Under the pieces are notes generated by a model. The model was not told where the DNA came from. It made no database searches and worked only from the letters and a program-made list of their open reading frames with translations. From positions 78,897 to 142,896 of the forward strand of contig JBNKIR010000053.1 of NCBI GenBank assembly GCA_050290785.1: DNA of 64,000 bases, written 5' to 3'. The position numbers were made by a program, and so were the translations under genes. Below, piece after piece: positions 26,713 through 35,612 of this stretch; position 1 is the first letter of the stretch; each line of letters starts with the position of its first letter. This DNA is from JAAGZL01 sp050290785 (GTDB lineage Bacteria; Pseudomonadota; Gammaproteobacteria; Chromatiales; Chromatiaceae).

Positions 26713-28863
26713 TCACTTATAGACCACAAACCTGGGGGCCGCGGCCTCCTGAATCATGGCAATGGCACTGTTCAGCTCATTGGCGGGAACCGGACGGAGA
26801 AAATAGTTACCCTGGGCAAAATCACAGTTGAGCACCTGTAGCTGGATCATGGTCTCAATATCCTCTACCCCTTCCGCTACCACCCTTAGCCCGAGGTTGT
26901 GGGCGAGATCTATCGTGGAGCGAACGATAGCGGCATCATCATTATCCTTGAGCATATCGGTGACAAAAGAGCGATCGATCTTCACCTCCTGGACCGGAAG
27001 ACGCTTCAGATAACTGAGGGAGGAGTATCCGGTACCGAAATCGTCGATGGAGAAATCGATCTCGTCCATATCAGAGTGATTCAAGGTATTCATCGCCAGT
27101 TCCGGATTGGCCATGAGATCATTTTCCGTTATCTCACACTTGAGGCGATCACAGGGAACCGAGTTTTCTTTGCAGAGTTGTTTCATACGTTCAGGAAGCG
27201 TGGGATCCAACAAATTCCTCACAGAGAGATTTATCGACACCTTGATATCGACCCCATCCCTTTCCCATTGAGAAAGCTGGCCGATCGCGGTGCGTATCAC
27301 CCAATCGGTCAATGGCTTGATAAGGCCGGCGCTCTCAGCCATATTGATAAAGAGATCCGGCGGGATCATCCCCTTCACCGGATGGTTCCAACGGGCCAGG
27401 GCCTCCGCGCGGGCAACCTTTCCGGTCTTCAACTCTATGATTGGCTGGTAATAGAGCTTTAACTGGCCAGACTCAATAGCCTGACGCAGATCCGCCATCA
27501 GGGCCAGACGTTCTACACTGAAGGTGTCCACCTCAGGACTATACACGGCTATGTGCTCTTCACCCTTCTTGGCGGCATACATGGCCACATCCGCATGTCT
27601 GAGTAGCGTAGCGTCATCCTCACCATGATCCGGAAATACAGCCATACCCAGACTGGCATCCAATAGGAGGGTCTGGCCATTAACATTAAACGGCGTTGAT
27701 AGTTCATCCAACAGTTTTTTAGCGACCGACCAGGCCCCATCCTGATTGGTATCCGGCAAGACCAGCGCGAATTCATCTCCACCCAACCTGCCTATGGTGT
27801 CACCCTCGCGCAGGGCGTTGGGAAGACGTCTCCCCATCTCCTGTAATATAAGATCGCCAGAGGGATGACCCAAGGTATCGTTTACATCCTTGAAGTGGTT
27901 CAGATCGAGCAGAAATACAACCACACGGCTGTGGGTACGCTTGGCCTGGATAATGGCATTCTGCAATCGATCAATAATAAGAACCCGGTTAGGCAGTCCG
28001 GTAAGGGCATCATGCATCGTCTGGTAAGCAAGTTCTGCATTGAGATTACGTAACTCAGCCGAACGCTCCGCGACCCTCTGCTCCAGAGTCTCGTTCAGCT
28101 TTTCTGTTTCTTCAATGGCCTGTTCCTTGTGCTGGATCGCAGTCTTCAGTTTCTCTGCCATGTGGTTGAAGGATTCAGCAAGTTCCGTCAACTCATCTCT
28201 ACCTGATACAGGAACAATATGATCAAGATTGAACTTCGCCAGCCTTTCCGTGCTGTAGACCAATTCTCTTATTCTGGACAGAACGCGATAACGGAAGGTG
28301 ATAAAAATGGCCAGGCCGACAGCGGCGGCTATCATACCGTTCAATAGCAGCTGAATCAGCAATCTCTCCTTGGCCTTTTTATAGGCCTCACTGGGATCCA
28401 TACCTATCAGAACGCTACCCAGCTGCTGTTTCTCAAAAATTACCGGTAGCTGCAGCTTTATCAAATCCTTATTGCCCTGAAGCAGATCCAGCTTCCTGGC
28501 AACATTATCAGAATCAGACAACCCATTAGCCAAGACAGTGGCCACTATGGCATTTGATTCATTCAAACTGCTGGTAAGCGGTCGTCCTTCAGCATCTGTT
28601 ACCGCTATATAGGCGACATAGTGTTGACGACCTGCGTCAGTGGTGTGAGTTGAGAGGGTCACATAATCATAGGTCAACAATGATTCTATACTTATCTCAG
28701 CCAGTAGACTTGCTATTGAATCGCCCCGTGATGTCAGATTGGATATGTAGCGATCAATCTCATCTTCATAGCGAAAATAGGTGTTGCCAAACATTGCAAC
28801 AATAAGGATGCTTGCCACCAGAATGACAAACTGACCACTTAACCCTCTAAACCAAACCGCCAA
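26713..28863 (-). CDS. Membrane HAMP-GGDEF-EAL cyclic-di-GMP enzyme
   Basis: A 716-residue inner-membrane protein. A first membrane segment (~10-28) is followed by a periplasmic sensor region (~29-170), a second segment (LNGMIAAAVGLAIFITF), a HAMP domain and a short coiled coil. A GGDEF domain with intact RLGGDEFAL and an EAL domain with ARAEALARW and DDFGTGYSSLSYLKRLP follow. Both catalytic signatures look intact, so it may make or degrade c-di-GMP. It starts 3 bp after the PhnD-like gene, which suggests the binding protein delivers the signal to its periplasmic domain. Confidence 0.93.
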   Translation of the reverse strand: MAVWFRGLSGQFVILVASILIVAMFGNTYFRYEDEIDRYISNLTSRGDSIASLLAEISIESLLTYDYVTLSTHTTDAGRQHYVAYIAVTDAEGRPLTSSLNESNAIVATVLANGLSDSDNVARKLDLLQGNKDLIKLQLPVIFEKQQLGSVLIGMDPSEAYKKAKERLLIQLLLNGMIAAAVGLAIFITFRYRVLSRIRELVYSTERLAKFNLDHIVPVSGRDELTELAESFNHMAEKLKTAIQHKEQAIEETEKLNETLEQRVAERSAELRNLNAELAYQTMHDALTGLPNRVLIIDRLQNAIIQAKRTHSRVVVFLLDLNHFKDVNDTLGHPSGDLILQEMGRRLPNALREGDTIGRLGGDEFALVLPDTNQDGAWSVAKKLLDELSTPFNVNGQTLLLDASLGMAVFPDHGEDDATLLRHADVAMYAAKKGEEHIAVYSPEVDTFSVERLALMADLRQAIESGQLKLYYQPIIELKTGKVARAEALARWNHPVKGMIPPDLFINMAESAGLIKPLTDWVIRTAIGQLSQWERDGVDIKVSINLSVRNLLDPTLPERMKQLCKENSVPCDRLKCEITENDLMANPELAMNTLNHSDMDEIDFSIDDFGTGYSSLSYLKRLPVQEVKIDRSFVTDMLKDNDDAAIVRSTIDLAHNLGLRVVAEGVEDIETMIQLQVLNCDFAQGNYFLRPVPANELNSAIAMIQEAAAPRFVVYK

Positions 28864-28866
28864 CTG

Positions 28867-29784
28867 CTACACCCCCCCGTCCGGATACACTTCTTTTATA
28901 ATTTCTCGATGTCGATCGTAGTCACTATCACTAACCGGCTGCATATCAGACATCTCGATACTATCAAGTACTGCCTGCCCGGAAACACTATCTTTCAACC
29001 CAATCATAATTTTCTGAATCTTGTCTCTGGTCTCCTGCGGCATATCATCCTTCACCGCCCATGGAAGATGTGTCAGAGGCTCTCCACGAGCCAGATACTC
29101 CATCTTACTTATATCTATGACCTGATTCACCATATTCAGCCTGGCAACAATAGCGCCTATTCCAGCCGCATCTGCCTGCTTATGATAGGCGGATATAATG
29201 GCATTGGGCGGGTTTTTGGCAAAGGCCTCTACATAATCGCCCTTTTTGAGACCGGCCATACGCAGCATATAGGTTGGAACAATATAACTGATCATGGCAC
29301 GGGGACCACCGCCAAACAGCACCTTCTTTCCGCGTAGATCTTCAATCGACTTTATCCCGCTGTCCGTCCTGACCATGATGGAACCGGCAATGGCGTTCTC
29401 ACCAAATTCCACATTTTTCACTAAAGCGTCGTATCCAAGTTCATCGTGGGCAACCACGTAGTGGTATTGATTAAAATGAACCAGATCAAACTCTCTTTTA
29501 TTCAAGGCGGCCCAAAAGGTCTTAAAATCTTTTGTGGTCTTGAGTTGAACCTCTCGCCCCAGCTTCAGAGACAGATATTCAGCCAGCGGAGTGAACATAC
29601 GGTGGGTCAATTTCACATTGCGCCGTGGGAATACTCCCATCACCAGGGGATCATCCGCAGCCAGAAGAGGTACTGGAAAGGCAATAGTGAAGATCAGCAG
29701 CACTATTAAAGCACCACGGCCAAATCGCACCAAGCCCTCCAACCCTGAATCATGCCTTGGCAGCCTTAACGTAGGCATCATCAT
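28867..29784 (-). CDS. PhnD-type periplasmic phosphate/phosphonate-binding protein
   Basis: A 305-residue secreted protein with a signal peptide (hydrophobic ALIVLLIFTIAFPVPLLA, cleavage near AAD). The mature part begins LVMGVFPRRN, the typical opening of PhnD-like proteins, and contains FNQYHYVVAH and RGKKVLFGGGPRAMISY, which match the ligand-binding and hinge motifs. No ABC permease or ATPase gene is adjacent. It is followed after 3 bp by a membrane GGDEF-EAL gene, so its likely job is sensing rather than uptake. The ligand (phosphate, phosphite, phosphonate or another oxyanion) is unknown. Confidence 0.85.
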   Translation of the reverse strand: MMMPTLRLPRHDSGLEGLVRFGRGALIVLLIFTIAFPVPLLAADDPLVMGVFPRRNVKLTHRMFTPLAEYLSLKLGREVQLKTTKDFKTFWAALNKREFDLVHFNQYHYVVAHDELGYDALVKNVEFGENAIAGSIMVRTDSGIKSIEDLRGKKVLFGGGPRAMISYIVPTYMLRMAGLKKGDYVEAFAKNPPNAIISAYHKQADAAGIGAIVARLNMVNQVIDISKMEYLARGEPLTHLPWAVKDDMPQETRDKIQKIMIGLKDSVSGQAVLDSIEMSDMQPVSDSDYDRHREIIKEVYPDGGV

Positions 29785-29970
29785 GGTTTAATAAATTTAC
29801 CTTTATTCAAATTGTTATGTGTATTTATAATCAAAGCACACGACATCTGGTGTTTCAAGGTGATTTACATGGAAATGGACCTTACTTGAACAGATTATTC
29901 GGAAATTGCAGCCGATCTGGTTCGACATAGACCAGGTCTAATTTTCAGGTCAAGGCCATATTGTTCTAGT

Positions 29971-30008
29971 AACAAAAAAAGGCGCGGTCTAACCCAGACC
30001 ACGCCTTT
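29971..30008 (-). terminator. Intrinsic terminator after dsrE2
   Basis: A 13-bp stem with one mismatch (arms 29978-29990 and 29996-30008, loop of 5) is followed on the minus strand by TTTTTTTGTT. It lies 22 bp past the dsrE2 stop and closes the rhd-tusA-dsrE2 transcript. Confidence 0.85.
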
Positions 30009-30029
30009 CAACCTTGTCACTGCTTGGCT

Positions 30030-30509
30030 TTAGATATACAGACAGATATCACTCTCACCGGCGAACTCAAAGAAACGAGCCGCACCTGCATATTCCACCT
30101 CATCCATGAATTCAGATGTGTCCATATCAAACAGGTCAACTGTCATCTGGCAGGCAATCATCCTTACCTCGGCCTCCAGCGCCAGCTCACGCAACTCCTC
30201 AATGCTTGCCACACCTTTGTCCGCCATCTTCTTCTTCATCATGGCGGTCATCATTGCCTGCATACCAGGAAGGGCTGTTCCCAGGACCGGAAACCACTTA
30301 TCCATGCCCATCGGCATCGGCATGCCTGGATTTCCAAGCGGAGTCACTTCCAGCTTTAACTTCTTGCGCAACAGTTGCAATCCGTAGAAGGTAAAGAAGA
30401 TCTCCACCTCATAACCCAGGGCAGCAGCTGTGGATGCGAGTATGAAAGGCGGATATGCCCAATCCAGCGACCCTTTGGTCGCAATAATAGCTAGTTTCTT
30501 CTGTTCCAA
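30030..30509 (-). CDS. dsrE2: DsrE2-like sulfur carrier/transferase (DsrE/F/DrsH family)
   Basis: A 159-residue DsrE-fold protein. The start KLAIIATKGSLDWAYPPF and the Met-rich middle (GMPMPMGMDK) are typical of DsrE2 from sulfur oxidisers. Cys120 (in MIACQMTVDLF) and Cys156 near the C terminus are the only cysteines and are candidates for persulfide carriage. The N-terminal ~20-50 region is hydrophobic enough for membrane association. It is the third gene of rhd-tusA-dsrE2, an arrangement known from Allochromatium and other sulfur oxidisers, where the set passes sulfane sulfur to the cytoplasmic oxidation machinery. Confidence 0.9.
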   Translation of the reverse strand: MEQKKLAIIATKGSLDWAYPPFILASTAAALGYEVEIFFTFYGLQLLRKKLKLEVTPLGNPGMPMPMGMDKWFPVLGTALPGMQAMMTAMMKKKMADKGVASIEELRELALEAEVRMIACQMTVDLFDMDTSEFMDEVEYAGAARFFEFAGESDICLYI

Positions 30510-30553
30510 CTTGATCTCCCCTTCAGGTTCAGTTCAGTTCGCCAAGTAGAAAA

Positions 30554-30784
30554 TCAGGCCTTCTTCATCAAGAAATTAAACTTGCCGCCTTCCTCGGTGG
30601 ATGACATCAGTTCATTGCCGGTCTGCTTGGCAAAGGCCTCAAAATCCTTTACTGAACCTGGGTCCGTGGCGATGATGTGTAGTACTTTACCAGACTCCAT
30701 ACCGGCCAGGGTCTTCTTCGCGCGCAGGATTGGTAGAGGGCAGTTCAGTCCGCTAGCATCTAATTCTTGATCAAAATCAGCCAT
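30554..30784 (-). CDS. tusA: TusA sulfur carrier protein
   Basis: A 76-residue TusA with the CPxP motif: Cys15 in GLNCPLPILRAKK carries the persulfide. I chose the ATG at 30784 (MADFDQELDASG) because GGAG lies six nucleotides upstream; a GTG at 30796 in frame is unlikely since it lies within a base or so of that GGAG. Between rhodanese and dsrE2 it should accept sulfur from rhodanese and hand it on for oxidation, rather than serving only tRNA thiolation. Confidence 0.95.
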   Translation of the reverse strand: MADFDQELDASGLNCPLPILRAKKTLAGMESGKVLHIIATDPGSVKDFEAFAKQTGNELMSSTEEGGKFNFLMKKA

Positions 30785-30887
30785 GTCATTCTCCACTTAA
30801 TGTCTGTTAACTATGTAATAATTAAGCTATACCTTATATTCTAACTTTGCGTTAAACGCAAGCGTCCTGCCGAATCAATCTAGTGAC

Positions 30888-31223
30888 TCAACCGTAGCTG
30901 GCCTGTGCCGAAAACTCTATATCCAGGCCCTTTTGCGCCCAGTCTATGATGCCACCACGCAGATTCATTACATTTTTAAGTCCCTGTTGTTGCAGGAAAT
31001 TACATGCCTGATAGGAACGAGCACCACTACGACAGTATAGGACTATGGCCTGGTCATCGGAAAATTCAGATGCGCGCAATGGCAGCAGATGCATGGGGAG
31101 GTGCTGAGAACCAGGTATAATGCCCTGCATCAACTCGTTTGCCCCTCGAATATCCAACAAAATAGTATTTTTGTCGGTTTTGAGCCTTTCGACCAGCTCG
31201 CGACTTTCGATTTCTTTAATCAC
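30888..31223 (-). CDS. rhd: Single-domain rhodanese
   Basis: A 111-residue rhodanese with catalytic Cys64 in the loop LYCRSGARS. LLDIRGANEL and the C-terminal NLRGGIIDW are typical. It transfers sulfane sulfur from low-molecular-weight donors (thiosulfate, glutathione persulfide) to a thiol acceptor, here most likely TusA encoded 103 bp downstream. It is divergent from cysG. Confidence 0.93.
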   Translation of the reverse strand: MIKEIESRELVERLKTDKNTILLDIRGANELMQGIIPGSQHLPMHLLPLRASEFSDDQAIVLYCRSGARSYQACNFLQQQGLKNVMNLRGGIIDWAQKGLDIEFSAQASYG

Positions 31224-31404
31224 TCTAAATCACCATAAAACAAGAAGTTGAAGATACATTAGTATATTCTAATGATTTTATATATACTTGCCAACGATTA
31301 CCATTTAACTTTTTCTATTGGCCTATAGTACCAATTGTCGCCTATCCTCCCCCATGATAGAGTCTCGCCTTCAATGATAAGCAGCGCTAACAAGACATAG
31401 ATCC

Positions 31405-32829
31405 ATGGACTTTCTGCCGATATTTCTAGATGTAAAGGACAAGACCGCCCTGGTCGTAGGCGGTGGTGATGTGGCTGCCCGCAAGGTATCCCTGTTGCGG
31501 GAGGCACATGCGAAGATCAAGGTGATCTCCCCTGATATCTGCCCCAGCCTGAAGCGTCTGTTGGATGATGGTGCGATTGAATATCTGCAAAGGGGGTATC
31601 TTGACGGTGATCTGGACGGATGCTCCCTGGTCTACGCGGCAACGGACGACCCGGAAGTAAACCGCAAGGTATCTGCCTCCGCCCAGTCCAGACAACTGCC
31701 GGTTAATGTTGTGGATCAGCCGGATCTGTGCAGTTTCATCATGCCGTCTATAGTGGACCGTTCCCCTATGGTGGTCGCCGTATCCACTGGTGGTGCCTCT
31801 CCTGTCTTGGCCCGACTCATGCGCAGCCGTCTGGAATCCCTGATCCCCGCAGGCTACGGCAGATTGGCGGACCTGGCCAAACGATTCCGGGACAGGGTCA
31901 AGCAACGCTTTTCTGATCCCAAAGACCGCAAGATATTCTGGGAGAATGTGCTCCGTAGCGGTGTGGCAGAACGGGTATTCTCTGGACATCTGGAAGAGGC
32001 GGACATCGTCATGGAGAGGGCGCTGGAGAACAGCGATCCATCACAACCCATGGGCGAAGTCTATCTGGTGGGTGGAGGACCAGGCGATCCGGATCTGCTC
32101 ACCTTCCGCGCCCTGCGTCTGATGCAGCAGGCCGACGTGGTGGTCTACGACCGACTGGTGGCCAAGGCCATCCTGGATATGACCCGCCGCGACGCCGAGC
32201 GCATCTATGTTGGCAAGGAGCGCGACAACCACGCCATGCGCCAGGAGGAGATAAATCAGTTGTTGGCGAAGCTGGCCAAGGAAGGTAAACGTGTAGTACG
32301 TCTCAAGGGGGGAGATCCCTTTATATTTGGCCGTGGCGGAGAGGAGATCGACACCCTGGCGGAACAGGGCATACCCTTCCAGGTGGTGCCGGCGGTGACC
32401 GCCGCATCCGGCTGTGCCGCCTACGCAGGAATACCGCTGACCCATCGCGACTACGCCCAATCGGTCACATTTGTGACCGGACACCTGAAAAACGGTACCA
32501 TCAACCTCGACTGGGATCATCTGGCCCAGGCCAATCAGACCGTTGTCTTCTATATGGGCCTGCATGGCATGCCCATAATCGCACAGGAACTTATTGCCCG
32601 TGGGGTATCGCCGAATATGCCGGTGGCCCTGGTGCAACAGGGGACCACAGAGAAGCAGCGGGTCATTATCGGGACCCTGTCCAATATCCAGGAATTGATC
32701 GAGAGGGAACAACCGAAGCCTCCGACACTCATAATAGTCGGCGAAGTGGTAAATCTGCAGGAGAAACTGAGCTGGTACCAGGCACCGCAAGACGGCATAC
32801 AGGGAGCAACCTACCAGGGACCAGTGTAA
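31405..32829 (+). CDS. cysG: Siroheme synthase, trifunctional
   Basis: A 474-residue fusion. Residues 1-~150 are the precorrin-2 dehydrogenase/ferrochelatase (CysG_B) with the NAD motif ALVVGGGDVAARK. Residues ~215-455 are the SAM-dependent uroporphyrinogen III methyltransferase with VYLVGGGPGDPDLLT, VVYDRLVA and RLKGGDPFIFGRGGEE. It makes siroheme for sulfite and nitrite reductases (including reverse DsrAB where present). Head to head with rhd-tusA-dsrE2, it fits a sulfur-metabolism neighbourhood. Confidence 0.97.
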   Translation: MDFLPIFLDVKDKTALVVGGGDVAARKVSLLREAHAKIKVISPDICPSLKRLLDDGAIEYLQRGYLDGDLDGCSLVYAATDDPEVNRKVSASAQSRQLPVNVVDQPDLCSFIMPSIVDRSPMVVAVSTGGASPVLARLMRSRLESLIPAGYGRLADLAKRFRDRVKQRFSDPKDRKIFWENVLRSGVAERVFSGHLEEADIVMERALENSDPSQPMGEVYLVGGGPGDPDLLTFRALRLMQQADVVVYDRLVAKAILDMTRRDAERIYVGKERDNHAMRQEEINQLLAKLAKEGKRVVRLKGGDPFIFGRGGEEIDTLAEQGIPFQVVPAVTAASGCAAYAGIPLTHRDYAQSVTFVTGHLKNGTINLDWDHLAQANQTVVFYMGLHGMPIIAQELIARGVSPNMPVALVQQGTTEKQRVIIGTLSNIQELIEREQPKPPTLIIVGEVVNLQEKLSWYQAPQDGIQGATYQGPV

Positions 32830-32854
32830 CCGGACAATCCAGAGAACGAAGATC

Positions 32855-33337
32855 ATGAGCACAACATCCGCGCGACTGAACAAGACACCTACCCTGCCTC
32901 GGCCTCTGGCCCTGCCGCTGGCGCTTATCCCACCGCTGGCCCACAGCAGCGTGATGACAGCGGTACTGAATCGCCTGTTCGCCCCGGAACTGGCGGATAG
33001 CGAGATGGACTTTCTGGACGGCAAGGTGGCCCTAATCAAGGTACGGGATGCCAGGATCAGCTACTACCTTACGCTGGAACATGGGAGGCTTAAGGCCGCC
33101 CCTGCCGGGGCGAAAGATGATGTCAGCATAGAGGGTGACATCTACGATTTCATGCTGCTGGCCACCCGCCGGGAAGACCCGGACACCCTCTTCTTCAACC
33201 GTCGCCTGCGTCTGGGGGGAGACACAGAACTGGGCCTGTATATAAAGAACTTTCTGGACTCACTGGAATTCGAAGACAGACTGGGTCCACTGCTCAAGAT
33301 CCTGGACAAGACAACTGACTTTATCGGACGTCGCTAG
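32855..33337 (+). CDS. ubiT: UbiT, SCP2-domain accessory factor for O2-independent ubiquinone synthesis
   Basis: A 160-residue protein with an SCP2 lipid-binding fold. The N-terminal PLALPLALIPPLAHSSVMTA, the LFAPELADSEMDFL segment and the C-terminal LEFEDRLGPLL match YhbT/UbiT. UbiT binds isoprenoid ubiquinone precursors and works with UbiU and UbiV under anoxia. It follows cysG by 25 bp, whereas ubiU and ubiV lie about 7.5 kb away in this window. Confidence 0.88.
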   Translation: MSTTSARLNKTPTLPRPLALPLALIPPLAHSSVMTAVLNRLFAPELADSEMDFLDGKVALIKVRDARISYYLTLEHGRLKAAPAGAKDDVSIEGDIYDFMLLATRREDPDTLFFNRRLRLGGDTELGLYIKNFLDSLEFEDRLGPLLKILDKTTDFIGRR

Positions 33338-33441
33338 GCATTCCAAAAACGGCCGTATATTTCCTACTGGCGCACTAGGTATTTCTCACCTAGACTTCTC
33401 ATCATAGGCTAGCAGCCTTACCCAGCAGATGGAGAGAGAAT

Positions 33442-34059
33442 ATGCCACGTAAAATCCTGCAGATAGATGCCAGCGCCCGCGGCGGGCAGTCTGAGTCCAG
33501 ACGTCTGACCAGTGAATTTATCCGGCGCTGGCGTACAGACAATCCGGAAGATGTGATCATCCGACGCGACATAGTGGACGACCCCCTGCCCCACATAAAC
33601 AGCCTCTTCCTGGATGGCATGATGACACCGGAAGGAGAGCGTACTCCGGAACAACAAAGGGCGATCGACAGATCTGATGAACTGATCCGGGAGTTGCTTG
33701 ATGCTGATGTCCTGGTCCTCGGCGTACCCATGTACAACTTCGGCATCCCCTCCACCCTGAAGGCGTGGGTGGACCATATATCCATAGCAGGACGCACCTT
33801 TGAATACACCGCTGACGGACCAAAAGGCCTGGTCAGAAACAGACCCGTCTACATCTTGAGCACCAGGGGTGGTATCTACGGGGACAGCCCCATGGAGCAC
33901 CAGACCAGCTATCTCAAAACCCTGTTTGGTTTTCTCGGCATCACGGATGTCCACATTATCCAGGCGGAAGGATTGAACATATCTCCCGAAAACCGAGACA
34001 AAAGCGTGGCCGATGCAGTCGACCAGATCCATGAAACATTGGAAGCGGTGGCGACCTGA
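33442..34059 (+). CDS. azoR: FMN-dependent NADH:quinone/azo oxidoreductase (AzoR family)
   Basis: A 205-residue flavodoxin-fold protein. It starts KILQIDASARGGQSESRRLT, the FMN phosphate-binding loop of AzoR, and contains VPMYNFGIPSTLKAWVDH and STRGGIY, both family motifs. It reduces quinones, azo dyes and nitroaromatics by two electrons with NADH. It sits 9 bp ahead of the pirin gene, a common pairing for electrophile or quinone stress. Confidence 0.92.
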   Translation: MPRKILQIDASARGGQSESRRLTSEFIRRWRTDNPEDVIIRRDIVDDPLPHINSLFLDGMMTPEGERTPEQQRAIDRSDELIRELLDADVLVLGVPMYNFGIPSTLKAWVDHISIAGRTFEYTADGPKGLVRNRPVYILSTRGGIYGDSPMEHQTSYLKTLFGFLGITDVHIIQAEGLNISPENRDKSVADAVDQIHETLEAVAT

Positions 34060-34068
34060 AGAGAGATT

Positions 34069-34950
34069 ATGACCTCCCGGATACCACGCACGCGTAAGAT
34101 CATACAGACAGTCACTGGAAGCGAGACCAGGGACGGAGCCGGAGTACGACTAAGGCGGATATTCCCTAGCCCGGGGTTGCGGATGCTCGATCCTTTTCTG
34201 CTGCTGGATGTGTTCGGATCAGACGATCCGGGTGACTATATAGCCGGTTTCCCACCCCATCCCCACAGGGGTTTTGAGACGGTAACATATCTACTTTCTG
34301 GCCAGGTAAGGCACCGCGACAGCCAAGGCCATATGGGGGTGGTAAAGGCCGGCGGGGTTCAGTGGATGACCGCAGGCAAGGGAGTCCTGCACTCCGAGAT
34401 GCCGGAACAGAGAAACGGCCTGCTGCATGGATTCCAACTCTGGGTCAATCTACCTGCTGAACTCAAGATGGGGCAGCCGGCATACCAGGAGTTTGGTCAG
34501 GAACAGATCAAACAGGAGATACGGAACGATGGTACGATAATCAGGGTGATCGCCGGAAAGAGTACCGAAGGCACCATTGGACCAGTCACCGGTATAGCCA
34601 CAGACGCAACCTTTCTGGATATTTCCCTGCCTGTCGGCGTCCACTATAGTCATCTTATTCCGGAAGGACACAACGCCTTTGTCTACCTGATCTCAGGCTC
34701 CCTGCGGTCAGGACCGGATGGCCAGTTAACCGGCGGCCAACTGGCCGTGCTTGATGATGGTGACACAGTAGAGATCGAAGCAACGGAAGAGTGCCGCCTG
34801 CTGCTGATCGCAGGTCGTCCGTTAGGAGAGCCGGTCGCAAGACGCGGACCTTTTGTGATGAACACGGATGAGGAGATCAATCAGGCCTATCGGGACTTTG
34901 AGAGCGGACTATTTGGAGAGATCAAAGAGGATCAGGGGCAACTGCCTTAA
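34069..34950 (+). CDS. Pirin-family bicupin, possible quercetinase
   Basis: A 293-residue pirin. The N-terminal cupin has FPPHPHRGFETVTYLLSG, with the metal-binding histidines, then LHSEMPE with the fourth ligands. Bacterial pirins (YhhW type) can oxidise flavonols such as quercetin; others act as redox-sensing cofactors. It probably forms an operon with azoR. Its 3' end overlaps the convergent aldolase gene by 29 bp. Confidence 0.92.
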   Translation: MTSRIPRTRKIIQTVTGSETRDGAGVRLRRIFPSPGLRMLDPFLLLDVFGSDDPGDYIAGFPPHPHRGFETVTYLLSGQVRHRDSQGHMGVVKAGGVQWMTAGKGVLHSEMPEQRNGLLHGFQLWVNLPAELKMGQPAYQEFGQEQIKQEIRNDGTIIRVIAGKSTEGTIGPVTGIATDATFLDISLPVGVHYSHLIPEGHNAFVYLISGSLRSGPDGQLTGGQLAVLDDGDTVEIEATEECRLLLIAGRPLGEPVARRGPFVMNTDEEINQAYRDFESGLFGEIKEDQGQLP

Positions 34951-35536
34951 GATATGCCGTCATGTGTTGTGACACCCCTGCGGCATCCTTGTCGTTTAAC
35001 AGCTCCTCCCCAAACAGACTGTTCCCAACCCCAACGGCCTCTGCACCTGCATCCAGGAATACCTGCAGATTGTCCGGTTTCACCCCACCTACCGCCACCA
35101 GCCGCACATCCTCCATCGGTCCCAGCAGATCTTTGATGTACTTGGGCCCGGGACATGGAAACACCTTCACCATATCGGCACCGGCACTCCAGGCCTGATA
35201 GACCTCGGTAGGGGTCAACGCACCAGCTATTATCGGAACACCACGTTCCCTGGCATAGGAGATCACCTCTACATCGGTATTCGGTGTAACCAGAAACATG
35301 GCCCCTGCATCTATGGCGACTACGGCCTCATCCAGATTGCGTACGGTTCCCATCCCAAGAAAACACCCATCAGGAACCAGGCTGATATTTTGCCGCAGCA
35401 TAGCCGGTGCTCCAGGTGTGTTCATTGTCACCTCAAGGGCCTGCAACCCGGAACGGAAAGATGCCTGTAGCAACTGCGGAAAAAAATCCTGATCGACCCC
35501 GCGCAGTATCCCGATCACCGGTACAGTTAATTTCAC
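34922..35536 (-). CDS. KDPG/KHG-type 2-keto-3-deoxy aldolase
   Basis: A 204-residue class I aldolase of the KDPG family. The Schiff-base lysine is in MVKVFPCPGPKYI, and the opening PVIGILRG and the phosphate-site VAVGGV are typical. One feature departs from standard Eda: the segment after the catalytic Glu reads EVTMNTP, with Asn where Eda has Arg (EVTLRTP). DgoA-type KDPGal aldolases also carry Asn there, so the natural substrate may not be KDPG. No Entner-Doudoroff dehydratase gene is nearby. Confidence 0.85.
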   Translation of the reverse strand: MKLTVPVIGILRGVDQDFFPQLLQASFRSGLQALEVTMNTPGAPAMLRQNISLVPDGCFLGMGTVRNLDEAVVAIDAGAMFLVTPNTDVEVISYARERGVPIIAGALTPTEVYQAWSAGADMVKVFPCPGPKYIKDLLGPMEDVRLVAVGGVKPDNLQVFLDAGAEAVGVGNSLFGEELLNDKDAAGVSQHMTAYLKAVAPDPL

Positions 35537-35612
35537 AACCCATTCTCCAATTGTTTTTTCATGTCAGGCGATTATTCTATCTATCCGCATAGGATATATA
35601 TAAAGATGCAAC

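Noticed and set aside
32041..33039. 332-residue minus-strand frame opposite cysG and ubiT
   Set aside because: Spans the junction of two well-supported genes on the other strand and shows no family motif.
33375..33393. CTAGGT-N7-ACCTAG hairpin before azoR as an operator
   Set aside because: Only 6-bp arms in a short gap; could be chance.
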